Source of the DNA: Tahibacter soli
GTDB taxonomy: Bacteria > Pseudomonadota > Gammaproteobacteria > Xanthomonadales > Rhodanobacteraceae
Assembly: GCF_025717065.2 (NCBI RefSeq)
Contig: NZ_JAOVZO020000023.1
Coordinates: 372,001 to 436,000 of the forward strand
Direction: 5' to 3'
Length of the DNA stretch: 64,000 bases
A model generated the notes under the pieces. The model saw only the letters and a list, made by a program, of their open reading frames with translations, did not search any database and had not been told where the DNA came from. Below are positions 8,030 to 17,383 of this stretch, one piece after another. Position numbers and translations under genes: made by a program. The number at the start of each line of letters is the position of its first letter. Within the stretch, counting starts at the first letter, position 1.

Positions 8030-10495
8030 ATGGCGTTGCGCCTGCTCGAGCCCGGCGGCGCGCTCAAGGGAAGACTGTTCCCGGCGCTGGTCGGCGCCTC
8101 CTGCGATACGCCGCTGGCGCCGGGGACGGTCGTCGGCCGGTACCGCGTCACCGGCGAGCTCGGTCGCGGCGGCTGCGGCGTCGTCTATCGCGCGGAGCGC
8201 TGCGACGGCGTGTTCGCGCATGCGGTGGCGCTCAAGCTCGGACGCCCGCGCAAGCGCGAGCTCGTGCAGCGCGAGCGCGAGAGCCTGAGCCGGCTCGAGC
8301 ACCCCGGCATCGCGCGGATCATCGACGGCGGAGAAACCGACGACGGACATTCGTGGCTCGCGATGGAGCTCGTCGACGGCGAGCCGGTCGATCGCTGGTG
8401 CGAGCGCACGCGGCCTTCGTGGCGGCGGCGCGCGGAGCTGCTGGTCGACATTTGCTCGGTTGTTCACTATGCGCACGGCAAGCTCGTCGTGCACCGCGAC
8501 CTCAAGCCCGCCAATATTTTCGTCGACGCGGCCGGCAAGCCGCGGCTGCTCGACTTCGGCGTGGCGCTGCTTCTCGACGCCGAGCGCGATACCGCCGCCG
8601 TCGGCATGTCGCCCGGCTACTGCAGCCCCGAGCAATGCGCCGGCGAGTCGACCGACACGGCGACGGACGTCTATTCGCTCGGCGTGATCGCCGCCGAGCT
8701 GCTGTCGCCGGACGACCGCCTGGCGCGCGCCAATCTCGCGGCGATCGTGCGCCGCGCGACGTCGACCGATCGCGCGCGGCGCTACGACTCCGTCGCCGCG
8801 CTGAGCGCGGATCTCGTGCGGCTGCTCGACTGTCGCCCGGTGCCGGCGCGGCAGTGGTCGCCGCCGGCGCACGCGCTGTTCTTCGCGCGCCGGCGCCGGC
8901 TGCCGCTGGTCGTGACGGCGCTGGTCGCGTCGGTGCTGGCGGCCGTGGCCGTCGTGTCGACGCAGCGCATCACGCGCGAACACGATGTCGCGATGCGCGA
9001 GGCGCAGACGACGCGCGAGGTCAGCACGTTCCTGATCGAGTTGTTCGAAGGCGCGCGGACCGACGCGGGCACCGGGAATTCGGTGCTGGAAATGCTCGAG
9101 CGCGGCCGCCGCCTCGCCGAACAGGACGGCGAGGCCGCACCGGCGACGACCGGCGCGCTGCTGCAGGCGCTCGGCGCCGCGTACGCCAAGCTCGGTCGCC
9201 TGGCCGACGCACAGGCGCTCGTGTCCCAAGCCGTGACGCTGCGGCGCCGGTCGGACGCTGCGGGCGGGCTGCGTCTCGCCGAGTCGCTGACCGAACTGTC
9301 GCGGCTGCGCTATTTCCTCGGCGACTCGCGCGGTTCGTACGCCGCCGCGGACGAAGCGCAGGCGCTCCTGGCGCGCGACCGGAGCGCCTCGGTGCAGCAG
9401 CGCTATCACGCGCTCGTCGGTCTCGCCGACGCGTACGATCGCACCGGCCGCTACGCCGAAGCCGAGCCGGTGGTGAACGAGGCGATGGACGCGGCGATAC
9501 GCGCGTTCGGCCGGCACAGTCGCGAACACGTGCACGCGATGCGCGTGCGCGCGCATTGGCTCGCCGACCGGCAACAGGAATCCGCCGCGCTCCCCGACGC
9601 GCGATTCGTCGTCGAGCGGTTGGCCGCGACGGCCGGCGGCGACGACCCTGCAGTCGTCTTCGAGCAGATTTTCTTCGCTCATCTGCAGGCGGCGAACGGC
9701 AACCCGCGCGAGGCGGAGCGGTATTTTCGCGCGCTGTACGCACGCAACGCATCGCTCGCCGGCGACGTCGCCTGGCGCCGGCACGCGGCGCGGTATCACC
9801 TCGGATTCGCGCTCGAATACCAGGGCCGCTACGACGAAGCCGCGACGGCGTTCGAGCAGTCGCTCGACGACGTGCCGGCCGTCGAAGGCCACGCGTTCGG
9901 CCCGCACCGCGCGGCCGATTCGGTCCATCTCGCCGACCTGTACCGGCGGCAGGGAGACGCGGTGCGCGCCGAAGCGCTGCTGCGGCGGGCCATGGACGTG
10001 GTGACGAAAACGTTCCCCGCGGACGGACCCGTCGTCGTCGGCGCCCAAACGCTGCTCGCGCAGTTGCTGACGCAGCGCGGCGACCTCGACGAGGCGCAGT
10101 CGCTGCTGCAGCGTACCGTGCCGGCGTCGGTGCGGATTTTCGGCGACGCGAGCTATGCGGCGGCACGCGCGCATGCGGCGCTCGGCGAAGTGCGCCGGCG
10201 GCGAGGGGACGCCCACGGCGCGCTAGCGGCGTTCGCGGCGGCGCGCCGGATGACGGCCAGCGGATCGTATTTCGAGCAGGCCGAACTCCTCGCCGACGTC
10301 GCGTGGTCGCAGGCGCAGCTCGCGGCGGCGCAGGGCGACATCGGCCGGGCCGTGGAGATCCAGGCGGCGAGCGTCGAGGCGACCGCCGGCGCCGTCGGCG
10401 CGGACCACCCGCTGGCCGCTGCGGCCGGACTGCGGCTCGCCGTGCTGCGCGATCTTGCGGCCCTGGTCGCGACGAAGCCGACGCTGCTGCGCTGA
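8030..10495 (+). CDS. Transmembrane Ser/Thr protein kinase with C-terminal TPRs
   Basis: 821 residues. Hanks-type kinase domain about 36-270: glycine loop LGRGGCGVVY (45-53), catalytic Lys69 in VALKLG, HRDLKPAN (155-162, Asp157), DFG (D175) and the activation-loop end YCSPEQ. A single transmembrane helix follows an Arg-rich stretch (about 290-310, LVVTALVASVLAAVAVV), then an extracytoplasmic region of tetratricopeptide-like repeats (for example ALLQALGAAYAKLGRLADAQ) typical of peptide or protein binding. All catalytic residues are present, so the kinase is probably active. It starts one base after the sigma-factor stop and is probably co-transcribed and functionally linked with it. Confidence 0.93.
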   Translation: MALRLLEPGGALKGRLFPALVGASCDTPLAPGTVVGRYRVTGELGRGGCGVVYRAERCDGVFAHAVALKLGRPRKRELVQRERESLSRLEHPGIARIIDGGETDDGHSWLAMELVDGEPVDRWCERTRPSWRRRAELLVDICSVVHYAHGKLVVHRDLKPANIFVDAAGKPRLLDFGVALLLDAERDTAAVGMSPGYCSPEQCAGESTDTATDVYSLGVIAAELLSPDDRLARANLAAIVRRATSTDRARRYDSVAALSADLVRLLDCRPVPARQWSPPAHALFFARRRRLPLVVTALVASVLAAVAVVSTQRITREHDVAMREAQTTREVSTFLIELFEGARTDAGTGNSVLEMLERGRRLAEQDGEAAPATTGALLQALGAAYAKLGRLADAQALVSQAVTLRRRSDAAGGLRLAESLTELSRLRYFLGDSRGSYAAADEAQALLARDRSASVQQRYHALVGLADAYDRTGRYAEAEPVVNEAMDAAIRAFGRHSREHVHAMRVRAHWLADRQQESAALPDARFVVERLAATAGGDDPAVVFEQIFFAHLQAANGNPREAERYFRALYARNASLAGDVAWRRHAARYHLGFALEYQGRYDEAATAFEQSLDDVPAVEGHAFGPHRAADSVHLADLYRRQGDAVRAEALLRRAMDVVTKTFPADGPVVVGAQTLLAQLLTQRGDLDEAQSLLQRTVPASVRIFGDASYAAARAHAALGEVRRRRGDAHGALAAFAAARRMTASGSYFEQAELLADVAWSQAQLAAAQGDIGRAVEIQAASVEATAGAVGADHPLAAAAGLRLAVLRDLAALVATKPTLLR

Positions 10496-10604
10496 TGTGA
10501 ACAAGGCAACAAGTGCCGGCGGCACGGCTTGCATTGCCGGACGATCGTGCGAATATCGGTCGCGGCCGGCGCGCATCGCGTCGCTCGCGAAGAGGGAGAT
10601 CACC

Positions 10605-11066
10605 GTGGACAATCCGACCGGCACTCGCGCCGTCGACGCCGCGCGGCTCGCGTTCTGGTGGCGCTGGCTGTTCGGCGTCACGGTACTGACGATCGCCTTC
10701 GGCGCGTTCCTGATGCTCGCGACCGACTGGACGCGCCAGGGCTTTTCGCTGCTGTTCTACGGCGTCCCCGGCCAGTTCGACGCGTTCGGTCCGGATGCCG
10801 CGCGCTACGTGAACTTCATCCACGCGGCGCTGGGTGCCGCGATCGCCGGCTGGGGCGTCATCCTGATGCTCGTCACGCTGTGGCTGTTCCGCCGCGGCAA
10901 GCGCGAAGGGTGGATCGCGATCGCCGCGTCGCTCATCGTGTGGTTCGTACCCGACGTCGCCGTGTCGCTGTGGTTCGGGTTCTGGCAGAACGTCGCGCTC
11001 GACGGCGTGTTCGCGTTTCTGTACGCCGCGCCGCTCGTCGCGATGCGCGAGTTGCGGCGGGCGTAG
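10605..11066 (+). CDS. Small integral membrane protein of unknown function
   Basis: 153 residues with four predicted transmembrane helices: about 18-38 (LFGVTVLTIAFGAFLML), 66-90 (IHAALGAAIAGWGVILMLVT), 98-116 (WIAIAASLIVWFVPDVAV) and 122-145 (NVALDGVFAFLYAAPLV). The GTG at 10605 has GAGGGAG six bases upstream, better than any upstream ATG in the frame. I do not recognise the family. It lies 110 bases after the kinase gene on the same strand and could be co-transcribed or independent. Confidence 0.75.
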   Translation: MDNPTGTRAVDAARLAFWWRWLFGVTVLTIAFGAFLMLATDWTRQGFSLLFYGVPGQFDAFGPDAARYVNFIHAALGAAIAGWGVILMLVTLWLFRRGKREGWIAIAASLIVWFVPDVAVSLWFGFWQNVALDGVFAFLYAAPLVAMRELRRA

Positions 11067-11483
11067 CCGGGCGCGATCGGCCGACCGCGATTCCCTCGAA
11101 CGTGTCGGCGAACGCCGTGCCGTGCCGCAGGCCGGCGATGGTCTGCATGCGGCGGCGGCGACGATGTCGCCGTCGGCGGTCGTCGCCACCTTCCGGCTCG
11201 GGTCGCGGTCGCCGCCGCTCCGGCGCCAGGACCGTGGCGAAGCGAACTCTGCTGCTGGGCCGATCGTCCGCCGCGGCGGACGGCGGCGGGTTGCGGCCGG
11301 CGCGTGCCCGGGCCGCGGTCGCGCAGGATTTGTCCACAGCGGCTCATTCATTCGCTATGAAATTTTTTGATCACTCAATAAATTCTTTTGTTGCAAAAAT
11401 GTATTGAAAAGTATTTGGGAATATTTCGTATTGTCCCAATCGGGCGTATCGTGCGCGGGCCGATCACCCACGGGAGAATCTCC
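11067..11483 (+). promoter_or_regulatory. Intergenic stretch ending in an AT-rich promoter region
   Basis: 417 bases without a supportable gene. The first ~270 are GC-rich and hold only out-of-phase short frames and a small hairpin (GTCCGCCGCGGCGGAC). From about 11355 to 11445 the sequence turns sharply AT-rich, unlike nearly all of the window, and precedes the haem/vWD protein gene. TTGAAA at 11404 and TATTGT at 11429 are possible -35/-10 elements, but the 19-base spacer is long. A good ribosome site (GGGAGA) precedes the ATG at 11484. Confidence 0.4.
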
Positions 11484-13763
11484 ATGCAGGCCGGATCGCA
11501 GTCGCAGTGGTTGCGCACGTTGCTCGTCGCCGGATGTCTCGGCGTCTGCGGTGCGTTGTTTGCAGGGCCGGCGCGCGCCGGCGGCGAGGAGCCGATCGCG
11601 TATATCGGCCATGGCGGGTTTTTCGAGGCGAGCGGCCGGCAGGTCATGCCGACGCAGGCGTTCGTCGCCGACGCGCAGGCGTGGTATCGCGCCGATCTGT
11701 CGTCGCGCCTGAACGAGCGCAAGTCGTTCGAGTTCGCGCAGTTCGAACGCGAACTGTTCGACGGCGTGCCGACGCATGGCCAGACGCGCCTCGTGTTCGA
11801 GCAACGCGCGCTCGAATGGCTGTACGTCAATTCCACGCGGCAGAAAAACGACGATCGCACGCTCGGCAAGCTGCGCGCGCTCGACTACGCGCTGACGTTC
11901 GAGATGCGCGAAAGCCCCGAGTCGAAGGATGTCGCGCAGGGCGTGCCTTTCGTGCTCGTACCGCCGCTCGCCAAGAAGCTCGCTGCGGTGCGCGCGCAGC
12001 AGGCGCAGGGCGACGGGGGCGTCAAGACCGCGACGGTCAACTCGGGCGTCAACTACACCAACGAATGCATCGCCGCCGGCGTGCCGATCCCGCCGTCGAT
12101 CGGCGTGATGGACCCGGCAGGCCTCGCGGGCTGGAAGTCGCAGGGCTTCATTCCGCAGGCGCTGCAATTCATCGTCAACACACCGGCCGAACTGCGCACG
12201 TACCGCAGCATGTCGCCGCTCGGCATGTGCTACGCGCTGCCGCGCTATTCCAACAATCTGATGACGACCGTCGCGCTCGACGGCGTGATCTGCATCAGCG
12301 AGGTGACGTCGAAGGTGTGCATCTGGGACAACCAGATGTCCGGCACGACGTTCTCGTTCGCGGCCGGCGCGCAGATACCGATCGGCGCACCGAACCTGAT
12401 GGTCGATCCGCTCGGCCGCTACCAGGCCGGCGGCAACGAACTGCTCGGCGGCCAGGGCGGCGTCTGCACCGACTGCCATGCCGGCGAGAATCCGTACATC
12501 ACGCATCCGAAGGCGAACCTCGGCGCGTACCTGTGGGAGAACCTGTGGCAGGTGCAGAACCTGCCGACGTTCGCGCCGAACCGCTACGATCCGCTCGTGC
12601 CGGCGGCCTGGCCGCAGAACCAGTTCTCGCAGACGTTCGCGACGGTGCCGGCCGTGTGCAGCGGCTGCCACGTCAAGTTCAGCGCGGGCCGCTTCCCGCA
12701 CCTGTCGAACCAGCTGCCGGGCTATTGCGGCACGATCCTGCCGGGCGGATACAACACGACGATGCCGCCGGGCGTGCCGGGTACGCAGGTTCCCGCCGCA
12801 TCCGCTTTCCGCAACGCGTACTGCTTCGCGCCGCCGAACAACACGACGGCCGACGCGGGCGACCCGCACATCACGACGACGAACGGCGTCAGCTACGACT
12901 TCCAGGCCGCCGGCGAATTCGTCGTGCTGACCAACGACGACACCGGCTTCGAAGTGCAGAGCCGCCAGTCGCCGGTGCAGACGACGTTCACGCCGCCGCC
13001 GAATCCGTACACGGGCCTTGCGAGCTGCGTCGCGCTGAACACCGCGGTCGCCGCGCGCGTCAACGAGCATCGGGTGACGTATCAGCCGATCCGCACGTCC
13101 TCGAACAAGGAAGAAATGCAGATGCGCATCGACGGTCGCGTGACGGCGCTCACCGCGACGCCGATTCCGCTCGGCGGCGGCGCGTACGTCGCGCTCGCCG
13201 CGGCCGGCGGCGGCATGCACATCGTGTTCTCCGACGGCAGCGACCTCGTCGCGACGCCGCGCTTCTGGACGTCGCAGGGCTACTGGTACATCGACATCGA
13301 CATCACGAACACGCCGGCGCGTGAAGGCATCGCGGGTCACGTGCTCGCCGGCGACTGGCTGCCGCGCGCGCCCGACGGTTCGTCGTTCGGACCGATCCCG
13401 GGACCGCTCGCGACGCGTCACGTCGTGCTCAACCAGACGTTCGCCGACGCGTGGCGCGTCACGTCGTCGACGAGCCTGTTCGACTACGCGGCCGGCACGT
13501 CGACCGCGAACTTCACCGACCGCAACTGGCCTTCGCCGCCGGGACAGCCGTGCCGCAGCACGATGCCGCCGGTGCGCGAACCGCTGACGCGGATGCAGCC
13601 GGCGCTCGCGCAGCAGGTGTGCGCGGTCGTCGATCATGAGGTCAAGCGGGCGCACTGCGTGTTCGACGTCACCGTGACCGGCGACGCGGAATTCGTGCGC
13701 GGCTATCTGCCGGCGGCGACCGGCGGCGGTGGTGCCGCGGGCGGCCCGGCGAAGGAAAAATAG
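11484..13763 (+). CDS. Secreted protein with two c-type haem motifs and a von Willebrand D domain
   Basis: 759 residues. A signal peptide (LRTLLVAGCLGVCGALFAGPARA, cleaved about residue 32) exports it. The middle region has two CxxCH haem-attachment motifs, CTDCH (C328) and CSGCH (C392), each followed by ordinary secreted-protein sequence rather than compact cytochrome folds. From about 455 a von Willebrand type D domain begins with GDPHITTTNGVSYDFQAAGE and runs to about 640. Isolated GDPHxxTxDG-type vWD domains occur in secreted bacterial proteins; coupling to haem motifs is unusual. The gene is alone, behind an AT-rich promoter region, and ends in a convergent hairpin. Its function is unknown; a periplasmic or surface redox role is only an inference. 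Confidence 0.85.
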   Translation: MQAGSQSQWLRTLLVAGCLGVCGALFAGPARAGGEEPIAYIGHGGFFEASGRQVMPTQAFVADAQAWYRADLSSRLNERKSFEFAQFERELFDGVPTHGQTRLVFEQRALEWLYVNSTRQKNDDRTLGKLRALDYALTFEMRESPESKDVAQGVPFVLVPPLAKKLAAVRAQQAQGDGGVKTATVNSGVNYTNECIAAGVPIPPSIGVMDPAGLAGWKSQGFIPQALQFIVNTPAELRTYRSMSPLGMCYALPRYSNNLMTTVALDGVICISEVTSKVCIWDNQMSGTTFSFAAGAQIPIGAPNLMVDPLGRYQAGGNELLGGQGGVCTDCHAGENPYITHPKANLGAYLWENLWQVQNLPTFAPNRYDPLVPAAWPQNQFSQTFATVPAVCSGCHVKFSAGRFPHLSNQLPGYCGTILPGGYNTTMPPGVPGTQVPAASAFRNAYCFAPPNNTTADAGDPHITTTNGVSYDFQAAGEFVVLTNDDTGFEVQSRQSPVQTTFTPPPNPYTGLASCVALNTAVAARVNEHRVTYQPIRTSSNKEEMQMRIDGRVTALTATPIPLGGGAYVALAAAGGGMHIVFSDGSDLVATPRFWTSQGYWYIDIDITNTPAREGIAGHVLAGDWLPRAPDGSSFGPIPGPLATRHVVLNQTFADAWRVTSSTSLFDYAAGTSTANFTDRNWPSPPGQPCRSTMPPVREPLTRMQPALAQQVCAVVDHEVKRAHCVFDVTVTGDAEFVRGYLPAATGGGGAAGGPAKEK

Positions 13764-13776
13764 TCGCGGGAAGATC

Positions 13777-13808
13777 GAGCGCCGGCCGGCCACCGCCGGT
13801 CGGCGCTC
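13777..13808. terminator. Bidirectional hairpin between convergent genes
   Basis: A 14-bp stem with one G-T pair (13777-13790 with 13795-13808) and a CACC loop sits between the convergent stops at 13763 and 13814. No T-run is present. Confidence 0.6.
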
Positions 13809-13813
13809 GCGCC

Positions 13814-15982
13814 TCAGAACTGGCCGCGCAGACTCAGCGTGTAGTTCGCCGGCGTGCCGTAATACGTGTTGTCGTACTGGTCGAGCACGAAGTAGTTCTT
13901 GTCGAGCGCGTTGTCGGCGTTGAACTGCACCGACCACACCGGCGAGAGCGCGTAGCGCGCCATCAGTTGCAGGCGTGCGAAACCGCCCTGGCCGAGGATC
14001 GTGCCGCCGTCCGGCGAGCTGACGAAGGTTGCGCTGCGGCCCTGCCAGTCGATGCCGCCGCCGAGCGTGAGACCGTCCGCCCACTGCTTCGGCGTCCACG
14101 TCACGAAGCCGCGCACGAGCGTGCCCGGGATGAACGTGCGCACCGGCCGTCCTTCGCCGTCGTGCATGACGTAGCGCGACCAGCCGAGCGAACCCTGCCA
14201 GTTTTCGCTGAAGCGTCCGCTGATTTCGGCTTCGAAGCCGCGCGTGCGCGTGCCGTCGATCGGCGCCGACGCCTGCGTGCCGTCCGGCAGCAGCACCGGT
14301 TCGCCGGTTTCCGGATCGAACACCGGTGCGGCGACGTTGTCTTGGCGCGTTTCAAAGACGGTCAGCGACGTGTTGAGACGGCCGTCCCGATGTTCGCCCT
14401 TGATGCCGATCTCGGCGCTGCGGCCGTCCATCGGGTCGAGGAAGCGCCCGGAGAGATCGCGGCCGTTCTGCGGCTTGAAGATGCCGGTGAAGCTCGCGAA
14501 CAGCGAAAACTCGCGGCTCACGTCGTAGACGAGGCCGGTGTACGGAATCGTCTCGTCGTAGTCGTAGTGCGAGGTGACCGTCGCGTCGTAGAGGTAGAAC
14601 GAATCGATCTCCCAGCGCGCGCGGCGCGCGCCGACGATCCACTTGAGCGGGTCGGCGAGCGAGAAGCGCGCGGCGGCGTACAGGCCGTCCTGGTCGGTGT
14701 CGATGTCGGTGAGCGGCGTCGCCGGGCCGAATACGGGTCGCGGATACGAGCCGTCCCAGTGGAAGAAATTGCCGGTGCCGGCGAGATCGCCAATGGCCAT
14801 TTCAGTGCCGGTATTCGCCGAGCGCGAGGCCGAAAAACCCGCGACGAGTTCGTGCTCGCGGCCGAACAGCGAGAACGGGCCGGACGCGTAAAGATCGACC
14901 GAGCGATCGATGATCCTGGCCCTGTTGCGATACGCGTACGGCTCGAGACCTTCCCCGGTGACCGGATCGGGAAAGCCCGACACGTAGAACAGCGCGACGT
15001 CTTCTTCGTAGCGGCGCCAGTTCGCCGTCGCCTGCAAACGCCAGTCGTTGGCGAAGCCGTGGCGCAGTTCGGCGAACGCGCTGTCCGTGCGGCGGTTCCA
15101 GAAGCTCCAGTCGGTGGCGGTGGTCACCGAGCGGTTCCAGCCGGCCCATCGTCCGTCGGCGAGGAACAGCGGGAACGAGCCCCAGGTGTTGCCGGTCGGC
15201 TTGTTGTTCTGGTGGTCGATGCCGAACGACAGGCGCGTCGATTCGCCGAGATCGGCGTCGACGATGCCGTACAGGACACTCGTATCCTTGTGGTAAAGCG
15301 CCTGGAACGAATCGCGCTCCTCGTACACGGCGACGCCGCGCGCGCGGATCGACGCGTCGGCGTTGAGCGGCACGCTGCCGTCGATCTGCGTGCGGTAGTC
15401 GCTCCACGAACCTGCCGAAAGGTCGATCGCCAGCGTCGGCGTGCGGCTGTCGGCGTGCTTGCGCACGAGGTTGATCGACGCCGCGGGATTGCCGGCGCCG
15501 CTCATGAGGCCGGTGGCGCCGCGTACGACTTCGATGCGGTCGTATATCGCGGGATCGATGGTTTCGTCGACCGAACCGGTATTGAAGTTCGGCAGGGCGG
15601 GCACGCCGTCGAACAGCAGCGTGTCGACGAGGAAGCCGCGCGCGTAGAACAGCACGCGCTCGGTGTCGTAGGCGTCGGAATAGACGCCCGGCGTGTTGTC
15701 GAGCACGTCGCGCAGCGATGTGAGGTTCTGGTCCTCGATGCGCTCGCGCGTGATCACGGTGATCGACTGCGGCGTTTCGCGCGGCGACAGGTTGAGTTTC
15801 GTCGCGGCGCTGGTGCTGTCGACGGTATAGGTGTCTTCTTTGGCGATGGTCAGCACTTCGTCGAGTTTCACGGTGTCGCGACCGTCGGGCGTTTCGGCCG
15901 CGGTCGCGGCGCAGGGCGCCGAAAGCAGTACCGCAACGGCGAAGGCGAGGCGGCGAGGGCGAGGCAGGGCGAAGTGGGTCAT
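13814..15982 (-). CDS. TonB-dependent siderophore receptor
   Basis: 722 residues, an outer-membrane ferric-siderophore receptor of the FpvA/FhuE/FoxA type. A signal peptide (LAFAVAVLLSAPCAATAA) precedes the plug domain with SPRETPQSITVITRERIEDQ, a signature of siderophore receptors, and DRIEVVRGATGLMSGAGNPA. The 22-strand barrel follows and the protein ends in the outer-membrane signature YTLSLRGQF, with terminal Phe. There is no extended N-terminal signalling domain, so it is not a transducer. A Fur-box-like palindrome lies about 55 bases upstream, so it is probably iron-repressed. It could import the siderophore of another organism or one made by this strain; no synthesis genes are adjacent. 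Confidence 0.95.
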   Translation of the reverse strand: MTHFALPRPRRLAFAVAVLLSAPCAATAAETPDGRDTVKLDEVLTIAKEDTYTVDSTSAATKLNLSPRETPQSITVITRERIEDQNLTSLRDVLDNTPGVYSDAYDTERVLFYARGFLVDTLLFDGVPALPNFNTGSVDETIDPAIYDRIEVVRGATGLMSGAGNPAASINLVRKHADSRTPTLAIDLSAGSWSDYRTQIDGSVPLNADASIRARGVAVYEERDSFQALYHKDTSVLYGIVDADLGESTRLSFGIDHQNNKPTGNTWGSFPLFLADGRWAGWNRSVTTATDWSFWNRRTDSAFAELRHGFANDWRLQATANWRRYEEDVALFYVSGFPDPVTGEGLEPYAYRNRARIIDRSVDLYASGPFSLFGREHELVAGFSASRSANTGTEMAIGDLAGTGNFFHWDGSYPRPVFGPATPLTDIDTDQDGLYAAARFSLADPLKWIVGARRARWEIDSFYLYDATVTSHYDYDETIPYTGLVYDVSREFSLFASFTGIFKPQNGRDLSGRFLDPMDGRSAEIGIKGEHRDGRLNTSLTVFETRQDNVAAPVFDPETGEPVLLPDGTQASAPIDGTRTRGFEAEISGRFSENWQGSLGWSRYVMHDGEGRPVRTFIPGTLVRGFVTWTPKQWADGLTLGGGIDWQGRSATFVSSPDGGTILGQGGFARLQLMARYALSPVWSVQFNADNALDKNYFVLDQYDNTYYGTPANYTLSLRGQF

Positions 15983-16037
15983 CGGAAATCGTGACGATGT
16001 GGCGAAGCGGGCGATGTTAAAAAGGCGGCAGCGATTT

Positions 16038-16056
16038 GTAAATGCGAATCGTTCTT
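16038..16056 (-). promoter_or_regulatory. Probable Fur-binding site
   Basis: The 19-base sequence GTAAATGCGAATCGTTCTT matches 12 of 19 positions of the classic Fur palindrome GATAATGATAATCATTATC, including the central AAT-C-TT. It lies 55 bases upstream of the receptor's ATG, where the promoter should be, and is set in the only AT-rich segment of that gap. Confidence 0.6.
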
Positions 16057-16256
16057 GTATGCAATTTCGATGAGAGCGATTCGGCCGGAGGGCGGAGGCG
16101 AAGGCGCGCGAGGCTGAGCGGAGGGGCGCCTGACGGGTGGTGGCGCTGTGCAGCGCCCATCGGGCGCGTCGTCCTTTCGCTCGTCATCCCGGCGCACGCT
16201 GAGATTCATTTTGACGTTGTTGTCGTCGTTGACGATCGCTTCGTCGCACTTGCCTC

Positions 16257-16534
16257 GCGTTGAACAAAGCATTTCGCCCGCCTGCCGGCGGGCGAGTCAC
16301 TTTCTTCGACTGGCCGAAGAAAGTAACCAAAGAAGGCCACCCCAACAGCCGCGCCCCTCCGGGCATCCTGCCCTGCGGGGACCGCAAGCGCCCGGCGGGG
16401 TCCGCCGATGGTCCATCCTGGACCGCGGCGGACGACGCACGTCCGTGTGCGTCCCCTGCGGGCCTGATCACCGGGCACTTGCTCGCGGCAGATGGGGCCC
16501 CGGGTGAAGCGGGCGGCTTCCTGCCGCCAGAAGC
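16257..16534 (+). repeat. Interspersed ~280-bp repeat, left copy
   Basis: Begins GCGTTGAACAAAGC and ends CTGCCGCCAGAAGC. It contains a short self-complementary part (CACTTTCTTCGACTGGCCGAAGAAAG-like) familiar from Xanthomonadales intergenic DNA. A diverged copy in the opposite orientation lies at 16760-17043 with the same two ends and nearly the same length; the last 41 bases agree at 40 positions. The short open frames inside it look like by-products of the repeat, not genes. Confidence 0.7.
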
Positions 16535-16550
16535 AACGGCAACTGCAAAT

Positions 16551-16582
<32 letters not shown>

Positions 16583-16607
16583 CGGAGCGCGGCGTTTCTA
16601 CAAAGCC

Positions 16608-16694
16608 GTCATACCGGCGCAGGCCGGTATCCAGCTTTTCGATATCCGAGAAAACCGGATCTAGAAGCTGGATACCAGCCTTCGCTGGTATGAC
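16608..16694. repeat. Palindromic REP-like element
   Basis: Two 30-base arms, 16608-16637 and 16665-16694, are inverted copies agreeing at 27 of 30 positions, each of the form GTCATACC-GC-GGTATCCAGC, around a 27-base centre. A partial arm (CGTCATCCCGGCGCACGC) occurs near 16184 and a degenerate one near 17073. This looks like a dispersed bacterial palindromic element. Confidence 0.75.
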
Positions 16695-16759
16695 GAGCAA
16701 AGAAACGGCGAAGCGAAAGCTGGAATGACGAGCCAAGAAATTGCCGCGCTTGGGCTGTC

Positions 16760-17043
16760 GCTTCTGGCGGCAGGAAGCCGCCTGCTTCACCCGGGGCCCC
16801 GTCGGCCGCGGCGAGATTGCGGAGGATCAGCCCGCGCAGCGGGTGCGCGCAGGGATGCGCGCAGTTCGTTGACGGGCCATGGATGGCCCATCAACGAACC
16901 CCGGAGCGATCTCGCGGAGTTTGCGGGCACGGATGCCCGCAAACCGCGGCCGTCGGGGTGCCCTTGGAGGGTGCAGGGAGGGGTTGGGCAAGCAACCTCT
17001 CCTTGCCCGCTCGCGGCAGCGAGCGGAACGCTTTGTTCAACGC
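16760..17043 (-). repeat. Interspersed ~280-bp repeat, right (inverted) copy
   Basis: Reverse-oriented, diverged copy of the element at 16257-16534; read on the minus strand it starts GCGTTGAACAAAG and ends CTGCCGCCAGAAGC. The two copies flank 225 bases that hold the hexanucleotide repeat and the REP-like palindrome, so transcription through this region could form a very long stem. Internally it has its own inverted pair (TTCGTTGACGGGCCATGG with its complement). Confidence 0.65.
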
Positions 17044-17383
17044 CAGGCAAAAACTACAAAGCGACAATCAAGAGCTGGATCCCGGCATTCGCTGGATAAC
17101 GAGCGGGACGCACGCCAGCGAGCGAAACCCCTTGTTCAACGCTCAAGCGTCAACGACAAAACAAAAACATCAAAAGCCGGAACGCCGAGCGGACTCGCAA
17201 CAGCGGAAGAAACGCTCCGTTCAACCGAAATAATTTGTGAAAAAAGTGATAAAAATCAAAACACCAATGCGCACCGCAGAGCCCGCAAAAAAGAACGAAA
17301 CACACCCCAACCATTCATACAAAAACCCCCAAGATAAGAAAGCCCCAGCCCATCAAGCGACCTCGAGCGCCAGGAGCGGCGAC
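17044..17383 (+). other. Repeat remnants and AT-rich leader before the pao operon
   Basis: 340 bases without a supportable gene. The first part holds degenerate repeat pieces (CTTGTTCAACGCTC near 17133, a REP-like half near 17073). From about 17210 the plus strand is strikingly A-rich and nearly T-poor (for example AAAAAAGTGATAAAAATCAA) and leads into the ribosome site AGGAG at 17372. An alternative in-frame start for PaoA at 17237 would translate this low-complexity leader, which I consider unlikely. Confidence 0.5.

Noticed and set aside
11067-11350. Possible small gene downstream of the membrane protein.
   Set aside because: Only short Arg-rich frames without ribosome sites or recognisable motifs; treated as non-coding.
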